Shown here one piece after another: positions 34,230-42,105 of a DNA stretch of 64,000 nucleotides. Numbering within the stretch: the first letter of the stretch is position 1; each line of letters begins with the position of its first letter. The position numbers were made by a program, and so were the translations under genes. Source of the DNA: Arcicella sp034519515 (lineage in GTDB: Bacteria > Bacteroidota > Bacteroidia > Cytophagales > Spirosomataceae). The notes beneath the pieces are model-generated. The model worked only from the letters and a program-made list of their open reading frames with translations. It was not told the DNA's origin and ran no database searches. The DNA lies in assembly GCA_034519515.1 (NCBI GenBank), contig JAXHOK010000042.1, positions 77,235 through 141,234 on the forward strand, in the 5' to 3' direction.

Positions 34230-36680
34230 CTACTTCTTCACCACCAACCGCTGCCCCACACTCACCGCAAAGCCCTTGATATTATTCCATTTTACAATAT
34301 CATCCACCGTTACGCCGTACAGTTTTGAAACCCTAAAAACGGTCTCTCCTGCTTGTAGGGTATGATATTGCGTATTACTGTGGGTTGTGGGTGCGGTATA
34401 AATCTTAGTCGTTGGAGGCGTTTGGACTGTCGTTGTGGTGGGTTTTGTGTTCCCTCCCAAAACCACTAATTCTTGCCCGATTTCTACGGTATTAATGCTT
34501 AAATTATTCCATGATTTTATTTCATCCACCGACACGCCATACAACTTTGAAACTCTAAAAATCGTCTCTCCTGCCTGAATAGTATGGATGATTTTGTAGT
34601 TGGGCTTCGTATTAGCTGGGGCAGGTGTAAAAGGCTTATTTATGGGTGGTGTGGGCGTGTAAACCGTTGTCGGATTGTTGGTTACTGTGGGCTGATAAAC
34701 GGTTGTTGAAGTCGTTGTGTTGGGTATTGCCACAGGCGTTGAAGTCGTAGAAACGGGTGATGTCGTAACTACTTCTCGCACTATGGTTGTGGTGGTTGTA
34801 CTATTCGGAGGTGGCTGATTTTCAGCGGGATAAGTGTATATTGCCGTAACCACTTCACCTTCCTTAATAGCTCCCGTAACGGGCGAACTGCTTGACTGAT
34901 AGACTCTTATGGTCTGCCCAATTCGCAACGGGCTACCCGAATACATATCATTGAGCGAATACAATTCGTCCACCGACATATTGTATAATCTGGAAATGCT
35001 AAAAAACGTTTGCTTGGGCTCAACCACGTGGCTTTTGACGGTTTTCGAGTTCTTTTTGCTCAGATAAGCCGTGGCGGGTGGTGGGCTATATACGGTTGTA
35101 GATGCGGGTTTACTCGAAACGCTCATATTACTTGGTTGGGGGCTTGCAACAGTAGGCGTTTTCACGGTTTCGATGGGCGTTGAAATCGTAGTCGGGCGAG
35201 TTTCATTTATCACCACAGAGTTTTTGGAAGCCGTGGCATTATTATCCGTTTTGGTTTCAAAAACCGTAATTTCTGGTTGCGTATTTTGCGGAACAGTTTT
35301 TACATTAACTGGCTGATTTACAGGTGTTTTTTTTACAACAACTGGCTCTTGTGGCACAACATAAGGCTTATCATCGGGACTTTGGACATACTCAATACTT
35401 TGTCCTTCGGGACGAGTTTCAATCAACCACAACAAACGCCCCTTTTGCAAACGTTGAATTTGCGTCATGCGGTTTTTTTCCAATAAAGCCTCCATCTGTA
35501 CTCCATACATTTGCGAGATTTTCCACATCGTTTCATAACCCAAAACAGTATGATACGCTACCACAGCACGACTATCTTTTTTCTTCAGATAATATACTTC
35601 ATTCGGAATAATTCTATCGTTTTCGTCAATGTCATTAAATTTCAAAAAGCGTTTGAGATTAATTCCTGCACGGGCGGCAACGCTCTCGGGAGTATCGCCC
35701 TGTACTGCCAGAATACCTTTCTTACCATTGATTTCGTAAAAAATAGGCTCGTTTGAATTGTAAACCTGCGTAAGCCTAACCAACACAGGAAAACCCAAAT
35801 CTTGACTAATTGCCACTTGGTCTTCCGAAAATTTCTTTTGATTATTCTTAATTTTTAAATCTAAATATTGCTCATTACTAACGGGTAAATAAACGATATA
35901 ATCCTTATCATCAGGCACAGTTGAAGATTTCAACCAAGGATTATTCATCACCACATCCGACAAAGGAATTTCCAATTCCTGAGCAATATCTGTGAGGTTC
36001 TTTCCTCTGCTGTTATTGTATTCAAAAAGGTAAGTGGCGGTAGGATTATTTTTAGACAGCTTATACTGTTTTTCCATAAAATAACGATACGCCAAAAAAC
36101 GCAAGACGTACCAATCAGTTGAAGAATTTACAGTTACTTCGTTTTTATAAGCCCAATCAATATCCGTCATTCTACGAACTGCCCCAAGCCCCAAACGATA
36201 GGAAAGCAGCGTGGAAACCCAGTTTTTGAGGATTAAATTATTCCTGGAAAGATATACGGCAGCACCTTTTGTGGCAGCGGCGATGTGTTTACGTTCATCC
36301 ACCACACCATCCACTCTCATTCCAACTTCGGTGGCGGTTTCACGTTTGAATTGCCAAAAACCTACCGCATTTGAACTCGAAAGGGCTTCTGAATTGAAGG
36401 CACTTTCTTGTACGCAGAGGTATTTAAATTCGTCGGGGATTCCCTCTTCAGCTAAGATTTTTTCAATAATGGGAAAGTATAAATTCATCTTTACCACCAA
36501 CGAACTGAGATATTTTTGATTAGCATTGAGATTATCAATTTCTTTTTCAATAACCGCCCGTGCATCCCCTTCAATTTTCACATTGACAGAACCCACAAAT
36601 AAACTACGGGGAAGGTCTTGTGCCATAGATTTGACACAAAACAGTGAAGCCAACAATAGTATAGACAGACGCTTTTTCAT
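34230..36680 (-). CDS. Lytic transglycosylase with three LysM domains
   Basis: The 816-residue protein has a signal peptide (MKKRLSILLLASLFCVKSMA) and an SLT domain with YLCVQESAFNSEALSSSNAVG (catalytic Glu near residue 92) and GFWQFKRET. A middle region follows, then a long Thr/Pro/Val-rich linker. Three LysM modules lie in the C-terminal third, near residues 545-595, 705-750 and 770-815 (HTLQAGETVFRVSKLYGVT). It is a paralogue of the gene at 15088-16818. It cuts peptidoglycan glycan strands in the periplasm. It is convergent with the polyprenyl-synthase cassette, with only 39 bases between them and no strong terminator. Confidence 0.93.
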   Translation of the reverse strand: MKKRLSILLLASLFCVKSMAQDLPRSLFVGSVNVKIEGDARAVIEKEIDNLNANQKYLSSLVVKMNLYFPIIEKILAEEGIPDEFKYLCVQESAFNSEALSSSNAVGFWQFKRETATEVGMRVDGVVDERKHIAAATKGAAVYLSRNNLILKNWVSTLLSYRLGLGAVRRMTDIDWAYKNEVTVNSSTDWYVLRFLAYRYFMEKQYKLSKNNPTATYLFEYNNSRGKNLTDIAQELEIPLSDVVMNNPWLKSSTVPDDKDYIVYLPVSNEQYLDLKIKNNQKKFSEDQVAISQDLGFPVLVRLTQVYNSNEPIFYEINGKKGILAVQGDTPESVAARAGINLKRFLKFNDIDENDRIIPNEVYYLKKKDSRAVVAYHTVLGYETMWKISQMYGVQMEALLEKNRMTQIQRLQKGRLLWLIETRPEGQSIEYVQSPDDKPYVVPQEPVVVKKTPVNQPVNVKTVPQNTQPEITVFETKTDNNATASKNSVVINETRPTTISTPIETVKTPTVASPQPSNMSVSSKPASTTVYSPPPATAYLSKKNSKTVKSHVVEPKQTFFSISRLYNMSVDELYSLNDMYSGSPLRIGQTIRVYQSSSSPVTGAIKEGEVVTAIYTYPAENQPPPNSTTTTTIVREVVTTSPVSTTSTPVAIPNTTTSTTVYQPTVTNNPTTVYTPTPPINKPFTPAPANTKPNYKIIHTIQAGETIFRVSKLYGVSVDEIKSWNNLSINTVEIGQELVVLGGNTKPTTTTVQTPPTTKIYTAPTTHSNTQYHTLQAGETVFRVSKLYGVTVDDIVKWNNIKGFAVSVGQRLVVKK

Positions 36681-37151
36681 ATAATAAGGAATGTTTTATG
36701 GGTAACGTTTTTGAGCATTAGGTGGTGAGGTATGAGCAATGAGTTGAGAAACAGTTTTGGATATTCTGTTACAGTACTCACACCTGACTGCTTAAAGCTC
36801 ACGGCTTTAAAACGTCATTTCTATCAACAAATTGGCGGATTCGCAAAGGAGATTTTAATCAAAAGATTAGGATTGAACAGATTGGTGTATTTTTCACTAA
36901 CCCTTAAAACCCAAAACTTAATCACTTCCACACAAAAATAACGAAAATTCTGTAAAGATTACCTTCCTCAAAATGCTCAATTTCAAAAGGTTATTCAATA
37001 AAAATGCCAAGTCATTTAAAACTATGATATTTAGCGTAATTTTGTGGCTGTAAGCTGTAGGCATTAGGCTATAAACAATGGATTATAAGCAGCTTATTTG
37101 TACCTCTGCTAACATTGCTTACAGCAAATACCGCATAAAGCAAAAAAGAAT
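36681..37151. other. Gene-free interval between divergent genes
   Basis: About 470 bases. A 69-codon ORF at 36732-36941 has no family resemblance and I do not regard it as a gene. I see a small hairpin (AAAGCTCACGGCTTT near 36797) and no clear consensus promoter. Regulatory sites for both flanking genes must lie here. Confidence 0.5.
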
Positions 37152-37721
37152 ATGATTTTAATAGAAAATACCGTAATCAGCGATGATATTATCGAAAAAT
37201 TCTTCGTCTGCGATTTACTCAAATGTAAAGGTGCTTGTTGTGTAGAAGGCGATTTAGGGGCACCTTTAAATGATGACGAACTGCCCATCATGCAAGAAAT
37301 CTACGAAGAAGTGAAACCTTATCTTTCGGAAATTGGCATCAAAACCATTGAAAAAGAAGGCATTTATGTCAAGGATTTTGAAGGCGATTTTTCCACGCCC
37401 GTTATCGAAGGACGTGAATGTGCTTATGCCATTTATGACGATAGAAATATCCTAAAATGTGGCATAGAACAGGCTTATTTAGATGGAAAAATCACTTGGC
37501 AAAAACCCATTTCTTGCCATCTTTACCCCATCAGAATTACGAAATACGATCACTACGAAGCCCTAAATTATGACCGTTGGCACATTTGTTCGGATGCCTG
37601 TACACACGGAGCAGACTTGGGCGTGGAGGTTTACAAATTTCTGAAAGGTCCATTGATTAGAAAATACGGAGAGGCTTGGTATCAGGAATTATTAGAGGAA
37701 GTTCGGGATAGGGGAGAGTAA
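37152..37721 (+). CDS. DUF3109 family protein (Cys-rich)
   Basis: This 189-residue protein matches the DUF3109 pattern common in Bacteroidota. FFVCDLLKCKGACCVEGDLG near residues 17-36 has four closely spaced Cys, followed by ECAYAIYD, LKCGIE, PISCHLYPIR and HICSDACTHG. The eight or more conserved Cys suggest a bound metal or iron-sulfur cluster, as in the related YkgJ zinc/iron-chelating family. Function is not established. Length is normal. It stands alone, with a 90-bp palindromic repeat just after the stop and metG about 160 bases downstream. Confidence 0.88.
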   Translation: MILIENTVISDDIIEKFFVCDLLKCKGACCVEGDLGAPLNDDELPIMQEIYEEVKPYLSEIGIKTIEKEGIYVKDFEGDFSTPVIEGRECAYAIYDDRNILKCGIEQAYLDGKITWQKPISCHLYPIRITKYDHYEALNYDRWHICSDACTHGADLGVEVYKFLKGPLIRKYGEAWYQELLEEVRDRGE

Positions 37722-37724
37722 ATA

Positions 37725-37814
37725 GTCTGAATTCGGATTCGTCAGATTGATGGATTGGGGGGATTAAATTCTCTATCTACAATCCGTTAATCTGACAAAT
37801 CCTAATTCAGACTG
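37725..37814. repeat. Long inverted repeat after DUF3109 gene
   Basis: AGTCTGAATTCGGATT at the left mirrors AATCCTAATTCAGACT at the right with one mismatch. GTCAGATT/AATCTGAC and GATTG/CAATC continue the pairing inward. The imperfect cruciform occupies most of the gap before metG. Confidence 0.7.
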
Positions 37815-37879
37815 AGTCGCACAGACAAAATTGAATGTAACATTTCCTCTAATAAACACAACACAAATTACCCTAAAAA

Positions 37880-39973
37880 ATGAGCAAAATATTCAAAAGA
37901 ACCACCGTTACGGCAGCTTTGATTTATGCAAACGGACCTATACATATCGGGCATATTGCGGGTTGTTACCTTCCTGCCGACATCTACGTGCGTTATTTAC
38001 GTGCCACAGGACAAGACGTAAAATTTATTTCGGGAACGGACGAACACGGCGTTCCCATCACCATCAAAGCAAAAAAAGAGGGTGTTACTCCGCAAGAAGT
38101 AGTAGATAAATACTATAAAATCATCAAAGATTCTTTTGAGGAATTTGGGATTTCGTTTGATATTTATTCTCGAACTTCCAATCAAGTTCACCATGAAATG
38201 TCGCAAGATATTTTCAAACGGATTTATGATAAAGGACAATTCACCGAAGAAACCACCGAACAATATTATGACGAACAAGCCAAAACTTTCTTAGCCGACC
38301 GTTATATTATTGGTACGTGTCCAAAATGTGGCAATGACAATGCCTACGGCGACCAATGCGAGCGTTGCGGTTCGACCCTCTCTCCTACTGAACTCATCAA
38401 TCCCCGTTCGTCCCTGAGTGGTAACAAACCCATTTTGAAGGCTACTAAAAATTGGTATTTACCTTTGGATGCCATGCAACCAATGCTCGAAAAATACATT
38501 GAGAACCATCCAGAATGGAAAACTAATGTGTTGGGGCAAGTGAAATCATGGCTCAATGACGGACTAAAACCCCGTGCCATGACCCGTGATTTGGACTGGG
38601 GAATCAAAGTTCCGCTGCCCGATACCGATGGAAAAGTAATGTACGTCTGGTTCGATGCCCCGATTGGATACATTTCTATGACCAAGGAATTATTCCAAAA
38701 TCCCCCCTCTCAGCAGGGAGAGGAGTTGGGGGCGACCGACGCTTCGGGTGAGGTGAACCAATGGGAGCTTTACTGGAAAGACCCCGCAACTCGTTTGGTT
38801 AATTTTATCGGAAAAGACAACATCGTTTTTCACTGTTTGATTTTCCCTGCAATGTGCATGGCAGATGGGCGTTTCATTGTGGCAGACAATGTACCAGCCA
38901 ATGAATTTATGAATTTGGAAGGGGATAAAATATCCACCTCACGCAACTGGGCGGTGTGGTTGCACGAATACCTACGGGATTTTGAGGGTAAGCAGGATAT
39001 TTTGCGTTATACCTTAGCCGCCTCTGCCCCCGAAACCAAAGATGCAGATTTTACGTGGAACGATTTTCAGACTCGCAACAATTCAGAATTAGTCGGAATT
39101 TTCTCAAATTTCATCAACCGAGTAGTGGTTTTGACGGAAAAGAATTTTGAGTCAAAAGTACCCAAACAAGGTGAATTGACCGATTTTGACCGTCAAACCT
39201 TAGCAACTTTATCAGAATTACCCGCAAAAATTGGGGATTCATTGGCAAATTTTAGAGTACGTGAAGCCTTGGCGTTAATGATGGATGTGGCTCGTTTAGG
39301 CAATAAATATTTAGCCGATTCAGAACCTTGGAAAGTTATCAAAACCAACCCAGAACGCACCGCAACGATTATGAATATTGGTTTACAAATTGCCGCAAAC
39401 TTGGCAATCGTCTGTGAGCCTTTCATGCCTTTTACGGCAGAAAAACTTTGCCAAATGTTTAATATTCAGAAACTTAACTGGAACGAAGCAGGACGAAGCG
39501 ATTTATTAGCAGAAGGACAAACTATTACAAATATAGGGCATTTATTTTCACAAATGGAAGATAGCATCGTTCAAGCCCAAGTACAAAAATTAGCCGATGC
39601 CAAACAAGCTAACTTATTGGAAGGCAAGGAAGTACCCGCTTTAAAAGAAGAAATCCAATATGATGATTTTGCCAAAATGGACATCCGAATCGGAACTATC
39701 ATTGAAGCAGAGAAGATAGCAAAGAGCAAGAAATTATTGAAGTTAAAAATTGAGGACGGCATCAAACAGCGCACCATTTTGAGCGGCATCGGCGAGCATT
39801 TTCAACCCGAACATATCATCGGTCAGCAAGTAAGTTTCTTAGCAAATCTTGCTCCCCGAAAAATGATGGGTATGGAATCTGAAGGAATGATTTTGATGGC
39901 GGAAGATAAAGACGGTTCGCTGGCGTTTGTTGAACCGAGTAAGGCGGTTTGGAATGGGGGAACTGTTCAGTAA
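37880..39973 (+). CDS. metG: Methionyl-tRNA synthetase
   Basis: This 697-residue class I synthetase has PIHIGHIAGCYLPADIYVRY (HIGH motif) near residue 14 and a zinc knuckle CPKCG...CERCG at about 148-166. DKISTSRN (KMSKS variant) is near residue 350. A C-terminal Trbp111-like tRNA-binding domain starts at about residue 593 (FAKMDIRIGTIIEAEKI). It charges tRNA-Met in the cytosol. Between TKELFQ and ELYW, at about residues 273-291, the protein has a Pro/Gln/Gly/Glu-rich stretch (NPPSQQGEELGATDASGE). Its DNA is a G/C-rich palindrome, CCCCCTCTC...GAGAGGAGTTGGGGG (38702-38732), which looks like an in-frame repeat insertion. All catalytic motifs are intact. Confidence 0.96.
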   Translation: MSKIFKRTTVTAALIYANGPIHIGHIAGCYLPADIYVRYLRATGQDVKFISGTDEHGVPITIKAKKEGVTPQEVVDKYYKIIKDSFEEFGISFDIYSRTSNQVHHEMSQDIFKRIYDKGQFTEETTEQYYDEQAKTFLADRYIIGTCPKCGNDNAYGDQCERCGSTLSPTELINPRSSLSGNKPILKATKNWYLPLDAMQPMLEKYIENHPEWKTNVLGQVKSWLNDGLKPRAMTRDLDWGIKVPLPDTDGKVMYVWFDAPIGYISMTKELFQNPPSQQGEELGATDASGEVNQWELYWKDPATRLVNFIGKDNIVFHCLIFPAMCMADGRFIVADNVPANEFMNLEGDKISTSRNWAVWLHEYLRDFEGKQDILRYTLAASAPETKDADFTWNDFQTRNNSELVGIFSNFINRVVVLTEKNFESKVPKQGELTDFDRQTLATLSELPAKIGDSLANFRVREALALMMDVARLGNKYLADSEPWKVIKTNPERTATIMNIGLQIAANLAIVCEPFMPFTAEKLCQMFNIQKLNWNEAGRSDLLAEGQTITNIGHLFSQMEDSIVQAQVQKLADAKQANLLEGKEVPALKEEIQYDDFAKMDIRIGTIIEAEKIAKSKKLLKLKIEDGIKQRTILSGIGEHFQPEHIIGQQVSFLANLAPRKMMGMESEGMILMAEDKDGSLAFVEPSKAVWNGGTVQ

Positions 39974-39998
39974 ACAGTTATCAATTATCAGTAAACAG

Positions 39999-40033
39999 AA
40001 AAGCCTTCGCAAATCAATTTTGTGAAGGCTTTT
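39999..40033 (+). terminator. Intrinsic terminator after metG
   Basis: AAAAGCCTTCGCAAA pairs with TTGTGAAGGCTTTT around TCAAT. It lies 26 bases after the metG stop. The usual T tract is short and a pure purine tract follows. Confidence 0.8.
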
Positions 40034-40094
40034 GGAGGGGGAGAAGGAAAAAAAGAGGGGAAAAAAAAAAAAAGGAAAAAAGAAAAAAAAGAAA
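40034..40094. repeat. 61-bp uninterrupted purine tract
   Basis: Every base from GGAGGGGGAGAAGG onward is A or G until GAAAC. A similar A/G-only tract is inserted in the MITE at 30541-30612. Such tracts can form triplexes or slip in replication. Confidence 0.8.
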
Positions 40095-40140
40095 CGGTTC
40101 ATTTTATCGTTCATGTATTTCTAATAATCTTAAAAATAAA

Positions 40141-40203
40141 ATAAGGACAGGAGATGCCCCCGCCCTTATCTGTTTAACCTCTAAACCTATTTAACTATGA
40201 AAA
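40141..40203 (+). promoter_or_regulatory. Conserved hairpin + start-codon module, single copy
   Basis: A stem (ATAAGG at 40141 with CCTTAT at 40164) is followed by CCTCTAAACCTATTTAACTA TGAAAA (40178-40203). The same 26 bases occur on the minus strand at each short module of the 47.5-48.4 kb array. The conserved block ends exactly at an ATGAAA. The module reads as a leader before a start codon; in the opposite direction it would be a sequence before a terminator hairpin. Confidence 0.55.
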
Positions 40204-40325
40204 TTGAGACAAATATATGTGTTTTTCTCATTAAATATCTGTTAAATGCAAGTTTTTTTATCGCAATATTTGACGAAAAACCATTTAACGTGATGAAATG
40301 TGAAAATTCATGTATATACAGGTAA
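40197..40325 (+). CDS. Possible 42-residue small protein after the conserved leader
   Basis: The ATG of the conserved module opens a frame of 42 codons ending in TAA at 40323-40325. The start MKIETNICVFLIKYLL is hydrophobic, and the peptide has four Cys (ICVF, KCENSC). I know no family. It might be a genuine small membrane-associated peptide or merely the 5' stub of a lost gene that used this leader. Confidence 0.25.
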   Translation: MKIETNICVFLIKYLLNASFFIAIFDEKPFNVMKCENSCIYR

Positions 40326-40374
40326 TATCTATCTGATTATACAAAAAATATAATAATTCAAGGAAAAATAGATA

Positions 40375-41130
40375 TTAATTGTCTCTCCGTAAAACTGTTG
40401 CTGAGGCTTGAGCTATTGGCAAAAGTAAAACATCTGCCAAAACCACATGGGCAGGGCGAGTTACTACAAAAGCAATCGTCTCGGCAATATCTTGGGGTGT
40501 CAAAGGCGTGAAGCCATTATAAACTGCTTCCGCCCGTTTATCATCACCCTTAAAGCGTACCAATGAAAATTCAGTTTCTACCGCACCAGGGGCAACATTT
40601 GTAACCTTGATACCATAAGGATTCAAATCTAATCGCATTCCTGCCGAAAGAGCTTCCACCGCTGCCTTTGAAGCACAATACACATTGCCATTTGGGTAAG
40701 TGGTTTTACCCGCAATGGAACTAATATTGACAATATGTCCTTTCTGACGGGCAATCATCCACGGCATAATCACTTTCGAGACATACAATAATCCTTTTAC
40801 GTTTCCGTCCATCATGGCATCCCAATCGTCTGTATTTCCGTCTTGAATGGGGCTTAGTCCATGAGCATTTCCAGCATTATTGACCAAAATATCAATGGCT
40901 TGTAATTCCTCGGGCAAAGTATGTAGTGCTTTTTCAACCTCTGCCCTATTTCTGACATCAAAGGTCAAAATATTGACTTTTACTTTCTGAGAAAGCGTTT
41001 CTTGAATTTCGTAAAGACGTTCCAAACGTCTTCCGCAAAGAATAAGGTTGATGCCTAAATCGGCAAAGGCTTCGGCAGTTGCTTTGCCAATGCCTGATGT
41101 AGCACCTGTAATGAGGGCAAGTTTTGACAT
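40375..41130 (-). CDS. SDR family oxidoreductase (YdfG-like)
   Basis: From the ATG at 41130 (the frame extends 18 codons upstream through repeat DNA) the protein has 251 residues and starts MSKLALITGATSGIGKATAE. It shows the cofactor loop TGATSGIG, basic CGRR after strand 2 (suggesting NADP preference), NNAGNAHG, NISSIAG with the catalytic Ser, and YCASKAAVEA (YxxxK). LNPYGIKVTNVAPGAVETEF matches the YdfG / 3-hydroxy acid dehydrogenase type, which oxidises serine, threonine or 3-hydroxy acids. The substrate is inference. A large palindrome lies just upstream. Confidence 0.9.
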   Translation of the reverse strand: MSKLALITGATSGIGKATAEAFADLGINLILCGRRLERLYEIQETLSQKVKVNILTFDVRNRAEVEKALHTLPEELQAIDILVNNAGNAHGLSPIQDGNTDDWDAMMDGNVKGLLYVSKVIMPWMIARQKGHIVNISSIAGKTTYPNGNVYCASKAAVEALSAGMRLDLNPYGIKVTNVAPGAVETEFSLVRFKGDDKRAEAVYNGFTPLTPQDIAETIAFVVTRPAHVVLADVLLLPIAQASATVLRRDN

Positions 41131-41133
41131 GAT

Positions 41134-41257
41134 TTTTACGGTAAAGGGTGAACGGTAAACGGTAAACGGGGTTTTCGATAACAAAATAGGGAAAATAACG
41201 TCGGCTATTTTCCCTCAAATCAGTTTACCGTAAACCGTTCACCTTTATACCGTAAAA
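41134..41257. repeat. Compound inverted repeat with internal terminator-like hairpin
   Basis: TTTTACGGTAAAGGGTGAAC and its imperfect mirror CCTTTATACCGTAAAA bound the element. The centre has GGGAAAATA/TATTTTCCC (about 41189-41215). It fills the space between two co-directional minus-strand genes and probably terminates NIPSNAP transcripts. The GTAAACGG/CCGTTCACC type motif recurs near 26020, 28150, 52000 and 57665. Confidence 0.65.
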
Positions 41258-41262
41258 TTAAA

Positions 41263-42015
41263 TTATTTAAGCGGAGAAAAATCGGTTGGCATCATATACT
41301 CAGATTTCACAAAAACGGTTAATGAACCTCCTGCTTTTTCTTCGGATGCTTTCTTGACGGTTTGCCACTCGGGGCTTCCGCCAAATTTCTTGAAAGATGC
41401 CAAACCGTCTTCTTTGGTTTTATGAGCCAAAAAATAAATCAGCATATCGTCTGCACCTTGGTCTTTGTCGGTTAATGTCCAATACATAATGTTGGTCATA
41501 CCATTGTTTTCAAATAATTTCACGGTATGATCTCTAAAACGAGATAAAAGATTGGGTAAATGATTAGGCGTAGCTTTATAGGTACGCAATTCAAAGACTC
41601 TGTCCCCAACTGATTTCATATTATTGGGCGAAAAGTCAGTAGTTTTCAAGAAAACGTTTTCTACTTTCGCCACAATTTCACCGTCTTTTACTGATTCAGC
41701 TTTGGCTTTCACCCAATCTTTATCATTAGAAAATTCTTTCCAAGATTTATCTCTTGCCTCACGAGAAGGGTACGACATGAGATACACCAATTTATTTTCT
41801 TTATTCTCCAAAGGTATCCAAAAGCCCTCTACACGCATATTATGCTTATAGAAAAGTGCGAGCGTATGTTGTTTAAAACGGTTCATTAAATTCTCTAATT
41901 TACCTTCGGGCGAGTAATAAGTACGCAACTCGTACAAGCGTGCATTGGCATCCGACTGTGCCTTAGCGAATAAACTAATCGACAAAAAAACTAAAATCAA
42001 TAATTGCTTTTTCAT
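41263..42015 (-). CDS. Secreted NIPSNAP family protein
   Basis: The 250-residue protein has a signal peptide (MKKQLLILVFLSISLFAKAQ) and two tandem NIPSNAP (ferredoxin-like) repeats, one starting LYELRTYYSPEGKLENLMNR and the other VFELRTYKATPNHLPNLLSR. Each has the R-F-x-x-H-T-x-x-L/K-x-x-x-x-x-M segment and a later Y-x-x-x-x-x-x-x-R/K-x-x-x-x-x-F. NIPSNAP proteins are common in Bacteroidota. Their biochemical role is unsettled, with distant relation to Dabb and antibiotic-monooxygenase folds. The signal peptide puts it in the periplasm. It is transcribed alone or with the upstream OmpA gene 90 bases away. Confidence 0.9.
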   Translation of the reverse strand: MKKQLLILVFLSISLFAKAQSDANARLYELRTYYSPEGKLENLMNRFKQHTLALFYKHNMRVEGFWIPLENKENKLVYLMSYPSREARDKSWKEFSNDKDWVKAKAESVKDGEIVAKVENVFLKTTDFSPNNMKSVGDRVFELRTYKATPNHLPNLLSRFRDHTVKLFENNGMTNIMYWTLTDKDQGADDMLIYFLAHKTKEDGLASFKKFGGSPEWQTVKKASEEKAGGSLTVFVKSEYMMPTDFSPLK

Positions 42016-42105
42016 TTTTGGGATATATTTGAGGTTTAATTCATTTTCAATTGTTTTACCTATCTTTAAAACCTAACACAACAAGCACTCAATCACCAAA
42101 TCTCT

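Noticed and set aside
36732..36941. 69-residue ORF as a gene
   Set aside because: No recognisable family, composition unlike neighbours, and it lies in a divergent intergenic region; treated as chance.
38344..38685. 113-residue minus-strand ORF inside metG
   Set aside because: Shadow frame of a well-conserved synthetase; no start signal or family match.
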